Part shown: one piece after another, positions 41,899 through 51,159 of the stretch
How the letters are laid out: each line of letters begins with the position of its first letter
Position numbering within the stretch: the first letter of the stretch is position 1
NCBI GenBank assembly: GCA_944363035.1
Contig: CALVTS010000005.1
Location: 1-64,000 of the forward strand
DNA length: 64,000 nt
From: an uncultured Clostridia bacterium
GTDB taxonomy: Bacteria; Bacillota; Clostridia; Christensenellales; CAG-917
Direction of reading: 5' to 3'
Made by a program: the position numbers and the translations under genes
Notes under the pieces: model-generated
Told to the model about the DNA's origin: nothing
Seen by the model: only the letters and a program-made list of their open reading frames with translations
The model's database searches: none

Positions 41899-43947
41899 AT
41901 GTTTGACGACAAAAGCCTGAACACTCTGGAATACGGGAAGATCCTGGAAATGCTTGCCGCCCACGCGCAGTCGGAGGGCGGCAAAGCCGCTTGCCGCGGG
42001 CTGCGTCCCGTCTCCGTCAAAGAGGAGGCGGTGCTCGCCCTCGACATGACGGCGGAGGCGGACAGGACGCTGTTCGAATTCTCGGTCTCTCCCTCGTTTG
42101 CGGTGGACGACATCGAGGAGACCGTGACAAAATCTGAAAAGGGAGCCGTGCTTTCCATACCCGAGATACTTCGCGTGGGGCGCGCTCTCAGAGTGGCAAG
42201 AAGGCTTGTGAAGTCCCTTTCCGCCGTCACGGGAGTGCCCGGGCTCGCCGCCATGTCGGGAGGGCTGTTTGCGGAGGAGAAACTCGAAAAGGATATCTTC
42301 GATTCCTTCATCTCGGACACAGAGGTCGCAGACAACGCCACTCCCGAACTCAGAGCCATCAGGATACGCATAAGGAGGCTCGGGGACAACGTAAAGACCA
42401 AACTGCAACTTTTCGTCACATCTCCGACCTATCACAAATATCTTCAGGACAGCATAGTCACCGTGCGCGGAGACAGATACGTCATCCCCGTGAAGAGCGA
42501 GTTCAAAGGCGCGATAAGCGGGTTGGTGCACGATCAGTCCGCCTCGGGCGCGACCCTCTACGTCGAGCCCATGCAGATAGTGGAGCTCAACAACGAACTG
42601 AAAACGGAAAAACTCAACGAGCAGGCGGAGATCGAGCGCATACTCAGGAATTTTTCTCTCTCCGTCAGCGCGCACGCCGACAGGCTCAAAGCAAGTTACG
42701 CCACCATCGTGGAGATGGACGCGATATTCGCGCGCGCTCAGCTCGCGCACGAGATGAAGGGCGTCCGTCCCGAGCTCAACGCAGATGGCGTATTGGCGGT
42801 GAAAGAGGGCAGACATCCCCTCATCGACCCCAAAAAAGTCGTCCCCCTCACCCTCGCCATGCGCGCGGAGGAGAGGATGCTCCTCATCACGGGTCCGAAT
42901 ACGGGAGGCAAGACGGTCACCCTCAAAATGACGGGATTGTTCGTGTGCATGGCGCTTTCGGGGCTGTATCTCCCCGCCAAGAGCGCGAAGATCCCCGTGG
43001 TGGACGGAGTTTACAGCGACATCGGCGACGAGCAGAGCATAGAACAAAGCCTTTCCACTTTTTCGGCGCACATCCGCAACATCATCGGCATACTCGGCAA
43101 GATGACCGAGGAGTCTCTCGTGCTCTTCGACGAGCTGGGCGCGGGCACGGATCCCGGCGAGGGCGCCGCGCTTGCGGTGAGCATATCCGACTACGTAATG
43201 TCCGCAGGCGCGAAATTTTTGGTGACCTCGCACTTCAACGACCTCAAAGAATATGCGCTGACCACTCCGGGGGTCGTCGCCGCCTCGATGGAGTTCGACA
43301 CCGCGACATTCCGCCCCACATTCAAGTTGGTCATGGGCGCGATAGGCACCTCCAACGCGTTGGACATCGCCTCCACGCTGGGGCTGGACAGGGGCATAGT
43401 CGAGAACGCCAGAGCGCGTATCTCCGCCGAAAAAAAACAGTTCGACAATGTGCTTTCCGCCGCCGAACAGACACGTAGACGCGCCGAACAGCTCGTATCC
43501 GACGCCTCTCTCGACCGCGAAAGGGCGGCAAGCGCTCTGCGCGAGGCGGAAAACGAAAAACGCCTCATAGCCGAAAAACGCGAGAAGCTGGACGAAAACA
43601 TCCGCCGCGAGACAAAGCGCCTCATCGAGGACTCCGTGGAGGAGGCGGATGAGATACTCGAAAAACTCAAAGAGCTCGCAAACAAGGAGACGGTGGAGGA
43701 CAAAGACGTCTTCGAAGCCAGAGCTCTCAGGAGCAAACTCCGCAATATGTCCGCGAAATACGACACCGAGAGCGTAGTGGAGGACGAACCCGATCCCACC
43801 CCTCTGCGTCCCGGCAACAACGTATGGGTGAAGTCTCTCGCAAGGCGCGGGATACTCAAAGGCGTCAATTCCCGCGGGGAGGCGGAAGTCTCCTTCGGCA
43901 AACTCACCGTAAAGGTGAAATCGGGCGATTATTACAAGGTGAAATGA
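41899..43947 (+). CDS. mutS2: MutS2 family ATPase lacking the Smr domain
   Basis: 682 residues against ~785 in Bacillus. The N-terminal clamp, the ATPase with Walker A GPNTGGKTVTLK (~331), the DELGAGTDPGEG Walker B region and the long coiled coil (~510-610) are all present, followed by a KOW-like segment (PGNNVWVKSLARRGILKGV). The protein then ends at DYYKVK without the C-terminal Smr nuclease domain. MutS2 acts on branched DNA or collided ribosomes; the Smr part is the nuclease in characterised enzymes. Five bases after pheT and overlapping the next gene (ATGA). Confidence 0.92.
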   Translation: MFDDKSLNTLEYGKILEMLAAHAQSEGGKAACRGLRPVSVKEEAVLALDMTAEADRTLFEFSVSPSFAVDDIEETVTKSEKGAVLSIPEILRVGRALRVARRLVKSLSAVTGVPGLAAMSGGLFAEEKLEKDIFDSFISDTEVADNATPELRAIRIRIRRLGDNVKTKLQLFVTSPTYHKYLQDSIVTVRGDRYVIPVKSEFKGAISGLVHDQSASGATLYVEPMQIVELNNELKTEKLNEQAEIERILRNFSLSVSAHADRLKASYATIVEMDAIFARAQLAHEMKGVRPELNADGVLAVKEGRHPLIDPKKVVPLTLAMRAEERMLLITGPNTGGKTVTLKMTGLFVCMALSGLYLPAKSAKIPVVDGVYSDIGDEQSIEQSLSTFSAHIRNIIGILGKMTEESLVLFDELGAGTDPGEGAALAVSISDYVMSAGAKFLVTSHFNDLKEYALTTPGVVAASMEFDTATFRPTFKLVMGAIGTSNALDIASTLGLDRGIVENARARISAEKKQFDNVLSAAEQTRRRAEQLVSDASLDRERAASALREAENEKRLIAEKREKLDENIRRETKRLIEDSVEEADEILEKLKELANKETVEDKDVFEARALRSKLRNMSAKYDTESVVEDEPDPTPLRPGNNVWVKSLARRGILKGVNSRGEAEVSFGKLTVKVKSGDYYKVK

Positions 43948-44453
43948 CGGAAAGATACATCCAGAAAGTGGAAGTCGCGGTGTCCAAAACCGCAAGAAGA
44001 GACCAGATCCTCGGGCTCGTATTCCAACTGCTCGGGCTCGGGCTCATCCCGATCTCGATAGTGTACAGCTACTGGGTCTTTTTCGGCGTGGGCGCGCTCA
44101 TCGGCGTGGGGATATGGTTCACTCAAAGGTTCTATTCCTCCGCAAAAGAGTACGAATACGCCTTTACGGGCACGCGGCTCATCATCTCCCGCACAAATCT
44201 GCTGGGCAAAGGGAGGAGAGTGACGGAGATAGCCCTAGGTGACGTCAGGACATTCACCCGCTTTTACGACACGGTGACTCCCCGCGACATCCTGGCGGCA
44301 GAGAGCGCGGGAGGCTCCGACATAAAAGCGATGACATTCCTCTCTGCAGGGGAGGAACACAGGTTGCTCTTCGCCCCGGACGAATATATGGCGATACTCA
44401 TCGGGGACGCGCTCCGCGCGGGAGCTGCCGAAAAAAGCAAGGAGAACGTATGA
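43944..44453 (+). CDS. small two-helix membrane protein (hypothetical)
   Basis: 169 residues from the ATG at 43944, overlapping mutS2. An amphipathic start (MTERYIQKVEVAVSKTARR), two membrane helices (about 25-65) and a cytoplasmic domain with PH-like strands (YEYAFTGTRLIISRTNLLG). Similar small proteins next to cysteine desulfurases are seen in Clostridia. Function unknown; it overlaps the desulfurase start by 4 bases. Confidence 0.75.
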   Translation: MTERYIQKVEVAVSKTARRDQILGLVFQLLGLGLIPISIVYSYWVFFGVGALIGVGIWFTQRFYSSAKEYEYAFTGTRLIISRTNLLGKGRRVTEIALGDVRTFTRFYDTVTPRDILAAESAGGSDIKAMTFLSAGEEHRLLFAPDEYMAILIGDALRAGAAEKSKENV

Positions 44454-45586
44454 TCTATCTTGACAACGCCGCCACCACTCGTATGTGCGACGAGGCGTTG
44501 GAAACCCTCGTCAACGCAAACAGAGAAAGGTGGTTCAACGCGTCTGCGCTGTACAAAGAAGCCTCGGATGAAAGCAAACGCATACGCGAATGCCGCGAGA
44601 CTCTCTCTTCATTGCTGAGAGCGGGAGAGGGAGAAGTGTATTTCCTTTCGGGAGGCACGGAGGCGGACAACACCGCTCTCATGTGCACGCGCAAACAAAA
44701 GGGGAGCCGCGTCATAGTGGGCGAAGGGGAACACGACGCGGTCATCAATCCCGCGAAAGTTCTGAAAGAACAGGGCTTCGACGTGGTTTTCGCCCCCATC
44801 CGCGAGGACGGCGGCGTGGACGAGGAAAAATTCGCCGAACTTCTCACTCCCGAGGTGTCCCTTGTCTCGGTGATGCACGTGAGCAATGAGACGGGCGCGA
44901 TCAACGACATAAAAAAGCTGGTATCCCTCACCAAAAAGCGCGCTCCGAAAGCGTTGTTCCACAGCGACGGCGTGCAGGCGTTCGGCAAGATCCCCGTCAA
45001 CCTCAGGGATCTCGGCGCGGACTTATACACCATATCCTCGCACAAGATCCACGGACCGAAGGGGATAGGCGCGCTCTATGTCAAAAAGGGAGCGTCCGTC
45101 AGACCTCTCCTTTTCGGAGGAGGGCAGGAAAAGGGCTTCCGCTCCGGCACGGAAAACGGTCCCGCCATAGAGGCGTTTATCGTCGCGGCAGAGCGGACCA
45201 TCCGCGATCTCAAAGCCGACTATTCTAAAAAACGCGATTATATAGAACAGTTGAGGGCGGGTCTCACCGCCGAAGTGCGCGGAGTGAAGATAATAACGGA
45301 CCTCGACGGTTCCGCGCCTCACATCCTCACGGTGGCGTTCGGCGGCGTGAGAGGGGAAGTCCTCCTGCACGCGCTGGAAAAACACGGCATAGCCGTGGGA
45401 GTGGGGTCTGCCTGTTCCTCCCACCGCGAGAGCCGCTTCAAACATCTGCTTGGGCTCGACGATGAACACAGGGACGGGATAGTGCGTTTCAGCGTCTCGG
45501 GATACAACGATATATCCGAGGTCACCGAGGTCGTGCGCGCCGTAAAGCAAGAGACTGCGGCGCTCTCGGATTATGCGAGAAAATGA
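44450..45586 (+). CDS. cysteine desulfurase (NifS/IscS-like)
   Basis: 378 residues. PLP lysine in TISSHKIHGPKGIGALYV, His in MHVSNETGAI, and the catalytic Cys in VGVGSACSSHRESRF. Located before thiI, as with the dedicated desulfurase NifZ of Bacillus, so it most likely gives persulfide sulfur to ThiI for tRNA 4-thiouridine. Confidence 0.93.
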   Translation: MIYLDNAATTRMCDEALETLVNANRERWFNASALYKEASDESKRIRECRETLSSLLRAGEGEVYFLSGGTEADNTALMCTRKQKGSRVIVGEGEHDAVINPAKVLKEQGFDVVFAPIREDGGVDEEKFAELLTPEVSLVSVMHVSNETGAINDIKKLVSLTKKRAPKALFHSDGVQAFGKIPVNLRDLGADLYTISSHKIHGPKGIGALYVKKGASVRPLLFGGGQEKGFRSGTENGPAIEAFIVAAERTIRDLKADYSKKRDYIEQLRAGLTAEVRGVKIITDLDGSAPHILTVAFGGVRGEVLLHALEKHGIAVGVGSACSSHRESRFKHLLGLDDEHRDGIVRFSVSGYNDISEVTEVVRAVKQETAALSDYARK

Positions 45587-45692
45587 ACTCCCGTCGCGGT
45601 GAGCAGAGCCTCTTGCCGCGCGGGAATGACGATATGGCGTCAATGCCAAATAACAACTCGGTTTTGCGGTCCGTCCGCAAGAAAAGGTCTGT

Positions 45693-46868
45693 ATGGAAAG
45701 AGTCGTAGTGATAAGATTCGGCGAGCTCTTCCTGAAAGGGAAGAATCGCGACTATTTCGAGTCCATGCTCGTAAGAAACATCAAAGCCGCTTTGAAGGGG
45801 GTGCCCCACGCCTTCGAGAAGTCCCAGGGCAGATATTACGTGGAAAACTTCGAGGAAGAGGACCTTGGCGAGATCCTCGACCGCCTGAAAAAGGTGTTCG
45901 GGATACATTCCCTGTCCGTCGCAGACAAAGTGAAGGTGCGCGCAGAGGAGGATTTCCCCGAGATACGCGCCTCTCTTGCCGAGATCGCAAAAAAGAGGGC
46001 GGAATTTGCCCAAGGCAAGATCCCCTTCCGCATCACGGTGAAGCGCGCGGACAAACGCATCCCCATGACTTCCGCCGAGATAGCCTCCGCGTTGGGCGGG
46101 ACGGTGCTGGCGCTCGGCAAATACAAAGTGGATCTTACAAATTACGAGTGCGATCTCAAGGTGGATGTGCGCGAAAACGGAGTCGCGTTGGTGTACACCG
46201 ACGTGATAGCGGGGGCGGGCGGGCTCCCCGTCGGTTGCTCGGGGCGCGGGATGCTCCTGCTCTCGGGAGGCATAGATTCCCCCGTGGCGGCGTACATGAT
46301 GGCGAAACGTGGGATGAAGCTGTTTGCCGTGCACTTCGCGTCCCCTCCCTATACCTCCGACAAAGCCCGCGAAAAAGTGGTGGAACTGCGCGATCTGCTG
46401 ACGGGATACACCGGACACGTCAAACTTTTCGTGGTGCCTTTCACGGATATACAGCTTGCCATACACAAGGCTTGTCCCGCCAATTTCATGATCACAATAA
46501 TGCGCAGGTTCATGATGCGCATAGCCTGCCGCCTCGCGGACAAATACGAGTGCGGCGCGGTCGTCACGGGAGAGAGCCTTGGGCAAGTCGCCTCCCAGAC
46601 GGTGGAGAGCATGATCTGCACGGAGGACACAGCCACCCTTCCCGTCTTCCGTCCTCTCATCGGCATGGACAAGGAGGAGATAGTCGCGATCGCGAAAAAG
46701 GCGGGGACGTTTGAGACCTCCATCCAGCCGTATGAGGATTGTTGCACGGTGTTTTTGCCCAAGTCTCCCGTCATACACCCCTCCCTGGGAGCGGTGCGCA
46801 AGGCGGAAGCGGCGCTCCCTGTCGAGGAGCTCGTGGAAGCGGCGCTCGCCGCCGTAGAGGAATACTAA
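45693..46868 (+). CDS. thiI: tRNA 4-thiouridine synthetase ThiI
   Basis: 391 residues: ferredoxin-like and THUMP domains (~1-165) then the PP-loop adenylation domain with LLSGGIDSPVAAYMMAKRG (~189-207). There is no rhodanese extension, as usual in Gram-positive bacteria, where the partner desulfurase supplies sulfur directly. About 106 bases separate it from the desulfurase; no gene is seen there. Confidence 0.95.
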   Translation: MERVVVIRFGELFLKGKNRDYFESMLVRNIKAALKGVPHAFEKSQGRYYVENFEEEDLGEILDRLKKVFGIHSLSVADKVKVRAEEDFPEIRASLAEIAKKRAEFAQGKIPFRITVKRADKRIPMTSAEIASALGGTVLALGKYKVDLTNYECDLKVDVRENGVALVYTDVIAGAGGLPVGCSGRGMLLLSGGIDSPVAAYMMAKRGMKLFAVHFASPPYTSDKAREKVVELRDLLTGYTGHVKLFVVPFTDIQLAIHKACPANFMITIMRRFMMRIACRLADKYECGAVVTGESLGQVASQTVESMICTEDTATLPVFRPLIGMDKEEIVAIAKKAGTFETSIQPYEDCCTVFLPKSPVIHPSLGAVRKAEAALPVEELVEAALAAVEEY

Positions 46869-46990
46869 GGGGTATTTTTTCACAAAAGCGTGCCGAGAAC
46901 TCTCATTTTCTCTCCTTGTTGCCGAGACAACTTCATCTCGGTCGGATGAAAAAAGATGGGCTCCGACGGCACAAAACCTGCCGCCATACA

Positions 46991-47020
46991 AAAAACGACC
47001 GTTTTTTCTCGGTCGTTTTT
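46991..47020. terminator. terminator after thiI
   Basis: AAAAACGACC..GGTCGTTTTT with TTTTTTCTC loop and a T run on both strands. The rest of 46869-47044 contains a small hairpin (46921-46942) and no gene. Confidence 0.85.
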
Positions 47021-47044
47021 GTTTTAGGCTTCAAACTGCCGCTA

Positions 47045-47323
47045 TGCCAGACAGGAATAATACGAACCAGGTTCCGCGCCGCCGATTTCCGTCTGAACCG
47101 CGTCATTCGCCTTGCTAATACAGTCAAGTATTAGCTACGGCGACTTCCTTGTTCAGCCAAAAATCGGTTGGCGCGGAACTGCTCGCACCTCAGAGCAAGA
47201 GATTTTCGGATGATTTTGCTCTGGCGGAACGCAGGCAATAGTATACATATTGGCAAGGTTCGGCTGTGCAAAAGCGCCGAAAAGAATTGCTCCGAGGCTG
47301 GTTCGTATTATTCCTGTCTGGCA
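47045..47323. mobile_element. 279-bp inverted-repeat (MITE-like) element
   Basis: Perfect 25-bp terminal inverted repeats (47045-47069 and 47299-47323, TGCCAGACAGG... ends). Inside are a nested repeat (GGTTCCGCGCCGCCGATTT paired with about 47160-47179) and a perfect hairpin GCTAATAC/GTATTAGC. No transposase. A diverged end occurs at 19371. It supplies the stop codon and last codons of the neighbouring PBP gene. No target duplication was recognised. Confidence 0.7.
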
Positions 47324-49717
47324 TCCTCGCCAATGCGCCGCTCTCGGGAAGCAATGCTTCGAGAGGGAGCCCGACGCTTCTCCCGCACTCACGGTGAGGG
47401 TGTAAGTCACTTTGCCTCCGAGAGTGAGGGGGATATGCCTCAAAACCACGGTACGGTCGGGATAAAGTTCCGCACCCGAGGAGGGAACTCCGTCGCCGTC
47501 CTCGTTTTCGGTCGCGGACGGGAGAACGATGACATTCGCGCCGTTTTCTCCGACAAACTCTCCCGAACCTCGTTTTATCCTCCCGATAAGCCGCGTGCCC
47601 GTAGCGTCCGTGCAATACAGCTCGTGATCGAATGCGGGTTCCGCCGTCACCGTGATGACAGCTCCGTTGCCATCCGCCGACAGCTCGAATCGCGGACGAG
47701 GAGAGAGAAAGAGGGACCCGCCCTCGTCGGGAAGATATTCCGCCGCAAACAGCTCTTCGCGGACGTATTCGGCGGGAGTTTCCGGGACTGCCGGGGTGAC
47801 TTTCCTGTTTTTGAAAGTGGAATAGACGTCCACTTTCATTTTCACCGTACCCCTCGGCGCGGGCAGGTCCGCAGGGGGAGCGTCGTGATAAACTCTGCGC
47901 CATATATCCGCCGAATGATGGGCGGGATGTCCTCCGCCAAGTTCCGTCATCCCGTCCCCGCCGTGCCATACCGCAAGCGTGTCCTCAGATGTATAACTCA
48001 CGCACCAGGCGTCGGAATTGCGCTCGGCGTCCATCTGCACCGTCCCCGTCTTTCCCGCAGTCTCGAAGGGTAGAGAGGAGAGAGTACGCGCCGTGCCGTC
48101 TTTCACCGTGTCGGCGAGGCAGTCCGTAACAAGAGAGCAGGTCGCGGGCGAAAATACCCGTCTTTTTTCGGAGGAAAAGGAGAATATCTTTCTCCCCTCC
48201 GCCGAAACGGAGCGCACGAAGTGCGGCGGGATGTGACATCCCCCTCTCGCGAGAGAAGCATACGCTCCCGCGAGAGTGAGAGTGTCCGTTCCCTTCGAGG
48301 TGGCTCCGAGCGCGAGCGCCAATGAGGCGTCCTCTTTCACGAGAGGGAGCCCCAGCTCCATGCCGAAGGCGACTCCGCGTTCCGCACCGAGATAGCTCAG
48401 CACCTTGACCGCCGCCGCGTTCAATGAATGCTTTATCCCTTCGCGGGGAGTGGTGTCGCCGTAATATGCTCCGCCGAAATTTTCGGGAGAATACCCGTTG
48501 TAGTCCGTCCTCTCGTCCCGGATGGGAGTGGCGAGGGTTATCCTGCCGTCTTCCAGCGTGGGCGCATAGACCACCAGCGGTTTGAGGACGGAACCCGCCT
48601 GACGGGATATCCGATAGCCGAGAGTGCCGAAATAAGCCTTTACTTCCCCCGTGGCGTTTTCCACGAGCGAGGCTTCCCCCGCGACCCCTTCGGCGGAGTA
48701 GTTGGACCTGTCTGCGGTCTCCTCGAAGAGCGCTTCCTGCGCGGCGGGGTCGTAACCCGTCATTATGACGACGCCGGAGTTTTCCAGGGCGTATCCCGTC
48801 ATCCCCAGGATATCGCACGCCTCCTTTGCCGCCGCCTTGACATATTGTTCGGCGACATTCTTTTTCCCCTCCGTCTCGTTTTCCGAAAGCACGATCTCCT
48901 TTGACATCGCCTCTTCTGCCTCTCGGGCGGTGAGATAACCCTCCCTGTGCATGACCCCGATGACGAGGTCTCTGCGCTCGCGGGCCTCTTCGAGGTCGTT
49001 TTTCGGGGAGTATCTGGATGGATTTTTGAGTATCCCCGCAAGAGTCGCCGCCTGCGACACGTCGAGTTCCGAGGGGGTACATCCGAAATATATCCTGCTC
49101 GCGGCGTTTATCCCGTACGCTCCCGCGCCGAAGTAGATGACGGAAAGATACATCGCGAGTATCTCCTCTTTGGAGTAAAGCTCCTCCGTCTTTTTCGCGA
49201 GAGCGATCTCTCTCAATTTCCTCGAAAGAGTGCGCTCCGAGCCGAGATGAGTGTTTTTGACAAGCTGTTGGGTGATGGTCGACCCTCCCTCCACGGTGCG
49301 GCCCGCCGCTATATTGCGCACGACGGCGCGTGCGATCGCTCTCGGATCGTAGCCTTTGTGGGAATAGAACCTCCTGTCCTCCAACGCCACGAAAGCGTGC
49401 TTGACGTGATCGGGCAGGGATGAGGGGGAGACATATGTCTCTGTAAAATATTCGATCTCATTCCCGTCTTTGTCGAGAAAGACGGGAAGATCCCGAGCGG
49501 TGGGGAAGAGGGAGGGATCCACTTCGAGCCCGGCAGTCACCGAAAGATACCACAAATATCCTCCGAATATAGCCAGCCCCGCGATGACAAAGAGAGCGAG
49601 GGTGATGATAGCGACAGCTTTCAACACCCTTTTGCCCGCGCTCGGACCTCCTCCCCGCGCAGGCTGCGAGGGGGGAGCGGAAGAAATTTTGCCTTTTTCG
49701 GAGGATGCTTTTTTCAT
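47153..49717 (-). CDS. class A penicillin-binding protein (PBP1a type)
   Basis: About 854 residues from the ATG at 49717 (no clear Shine-Dalgarno; an upstream in-frame ATG would precede the hydrophobic anchor by ~65 residues). Membrane anchor (~32-58), GT51 glycosyltransferase (EDRRFYSHKGYDPRAIARA, GGSTITQQLVKN), then the transpeptidase: SxxK in AGSVLKPL, SxN in HSLNAAA, KTG in AGKTGT. A beta-rich C-terminal extension follows. The final ~57 residues (CQTGIIRTS... to PIFG) are encoded by the inverted-repeat element, so the original end has been lost. Builds and crosslinks peptidoglycan. Confidence 0.92.
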   Translation of the reverse strand: MKKASSEKGKISSAPPSQPARGGGPSAGKRVLKAVAIITLALFVIAGLAIFGGYLWYLSVTAGLEVDPSLFPTARDLPVFLDKDGNEIEYFTETYVSPSSLPDHVKHAFVALEDRRFYSHKGYDPRAIARAVVRNIAAGRTVEGGSTITQQLVKNTHLGSERTLSRKLREIALAKKTEELYSKEEILAMYLSVIYFGAGAYGINAASRIYFGCTPSELDVSQAATLAGILKNPSRYSPKNDLEEARERRDLVIGVMHREGYLTAREAEEAMSKEIVLSENETEGKKNVAEQYVKAAAKEACDILGMTGYALENSGVVIMTGYDPAAQEALFEETADRSNYSAEGVAGEASLVENATGEVKAYFGTLGYRISRQAGSVLKPLVVYAPTLEDGRITLATPIRDERTDYNGYSPENFGGAYYGDTTPREGIKHSLNAAAVKVLSYLGAERGVAFGMELGLPLVKEDASLALALGATSKGTDTLTLAGAYASLARGGCHIPPHFVRSVSAEGRKIFSFSSEKRRVFSPATCSLVTDCLADTVKDGTARTLSSLPFETAGKTGTVQMDAERNSDAWCVSYTSEDTLAVWHGGDGMTELGGGHPAHHSADIWRRVYHDAPPADLPAPRGTVKMKVDVYSTFKNRKVTPAVPETPAEYVREELFAAEYLPDEGGSLFLSPRPRFELSADGNGAVITVTAEPAFDHELYCTDATGTRLIGRIKRGSGEFVGENGANVIVLPSATENEDGDGVPSSGAELYPDRTVVLRHIPLTLGGKVTYTLTVSAGEASGSLSKHCFPRAAHWRGCQTGIIRTSLGAILFGAFAQPNLANMYTIACVPPEQNHPKISCSEVRAVPRQPIFG

Positions 49718-49728
49718 TGCGATTATTA

Positions 49729-49757
49729 TTGTGTTTTCGTCCGTTTTTATGTATAAT
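49729..49757 (+). promoter_or_regulatory. sigma-A promoter of the miaB-mutSL operon
   Basis: TTGTGT (49729-49734), 17 bases, TATAAT (49752-49757), 50 bases before miaB. The -35 lies just 12 bases from the divergent PBP start codon. Confidence 0.65.
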
Positions 49758-49808
49758 TGTTTAATCGAACTCGAAGTGAGCGCACGCGCGCTCGCATGAA
49801 AGGATGGT

Positions 49809-51158
49809 ATGAGATACAAGATCCTCACCTACGGTTGCCAGATGAACGTCCACGAGTCCGAAAAGATAGCCGGGCTCCTCGACGGTATGGGCGGCGTCCC
49901 CGCCGAAGAGGGGGAGAGCGCGGACGTCATCGTCTTCAACACCTGCTGTATCCGCGACAATGCGGAGCGCAGGGCTCTCGGCAACATCGGGGTGGTCAAA
50001 GGAGAAAAGAAAAAGCATCCCGACCTCATCATCGCGGTCTGCGGATGCATGACCCAGCAAGAGGGTGCGGCTGCCGTCATCAGGGAAAGATACCCCTATG
50101 TGGACATCGTCCTCGGCACCCGCAACATCTTCCTTTTGCCGCAGGAGATAGATAAGGTGAAAGCGGCGCGCGCCGCCATCAAAAAGCGCTCCGACAAGCG
50201 ATATCGAGCCTTCGAGACCGCCTATCCCGAGGAATATCTCTCCCTCGACGAGAGGACTCCCGTCACGCGAACCAGCTTCCCCAACGCGTGGGTGAACATC
50301 ATTTACGGGTGCAACAATTTCTGCACTTACTGCATCGTTCCCTATGTCAGAGGGCGGGAGCTTTCCCGCCCGATGTCCTCCGTCCTTGACGAGGTGAAAA
50401 AGGCGGTGGACGAGGGCTACGGCGAAGTGACCCTCCTCGGGCAAAACGTCAATTCCTACGGGCACGACCTGACGGGAGGGGAGAGCTTCGAAAAGCTACT
50501 GCGCGCGATAGACGGGATAGAGGGGAAATTCCGCGTGCGTTTCATGACCTCCCACCCCAAGGATCTGACCGACGGAGTGATAGACGCCATGGCGAGCTCG
50601 GACAAGATATGCTCCAACATCCATCTTCCCGTGCAATCGGGGTCGGACAAGGTGCTGAAAGACATGAACCGCCGCTACACGCGCGAAAGATACCTTTCCC
50701 TCATAGAAAAGCTCCGCGCCGCGATGCCCGATATCGGCATCACCACGGACGTCATGGTGGGATTCCCGACCGAGACGGAGGAAGATTTCCTGGCGACGAC
50801 GGAACTTGTGAAGACCGTGCGTTTCTCAAATGCCTTCACGTTCGTTTATTCTCCGAGAAAGGGCACTCCCGCCGCCGAGATGCCGCAGATCCCGTACGCG
50901 GTGAAACGCAGACGGATAGGGGAGCTCATCAAATTGCAGAATTCCGTCACCAAAGAGCTTTCCGAGGATTATGTCGGGAATGTGTACGAAGTGCTTGCCG
51001 AGGACGTATCGCCCAAACACGAGGGTATGCTGTGCGGCAGGACGGAGAGCGGCAGGCTCGCCACCTTCCCCGCGTCCGCGGAAAGGATAGGGGAGTTTCT
51101 GAAAGTCAGGGTGACGGAGGCGCGTTCCGCCTCACTCTTCGGGCGGTTGGAGGATTGA
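49809..51158 (+). CDS. miaB: tRNA-2-methylthio-N6-dimethylallyladenosine synthase MiaB
   Basis: 449 residues. N-terminal Fe-S ligands in YGCQMN, NTCCIRDNAE and VCGCMTQQ; radical-SAM CxxxCxxC in CNNFCTYC; C-terminal TRAM domain (~380-445). Methylthiolates i6A37 made by MiaA, which is encoded three genes later. Stop lies one base before mutS. Confidence 0.96.
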   Translation: MRYKILTYGCQMNVHESEKIAGLLDGMGGVPAEEGESADVIVFNTCCIRDNAERRALGNIGVVKGEKKKHPDLIIAVCGCMTQQEGAAAVIRERYPYVDIVLGTRNIFLLPQEIDKVKAARAAIKKRSDKRYRAFETAYPEEYLSLDERTPVTRTSFPNAWVNIIYGCNNFCTYCIVPYVRGRELSRPMSSVLDEVKKAVDEGYGEVTLLGQNVNSYGHDLTGGESFEKLLRAIDGIEGKFRVRFMTSHPKDLTDGVIDAMASSDKICSNIHLPVQSGSDKVLKDMNRRYTRERYLSLIEKLRAAMPDIGITTDVMVGFPTETEEDFLATTELVKTVRFSNAFTFVYSPRKGTPAAEMPQIPYAVKRRRIGELIKLQNSVTKELSEDYVGNVYEVLAEDVSPKHEGMLCGRTESGRLATFPASAERIGEFLKVRVTEARSASLFGRLED

Positions 51159-51159
51159 T

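Noticed and set aside
41890..43995. 701-residue minus-strand frame opposite mutS2
   Set aside because: Antisense shadow; mutS2 motifs are unmistakable on the plus strand. The same applies to 25141-26808 opposite pilB, 38049-39164 opposite pheS, 18168-19439 opposite pilO and 45522-46991 opposite thiI.
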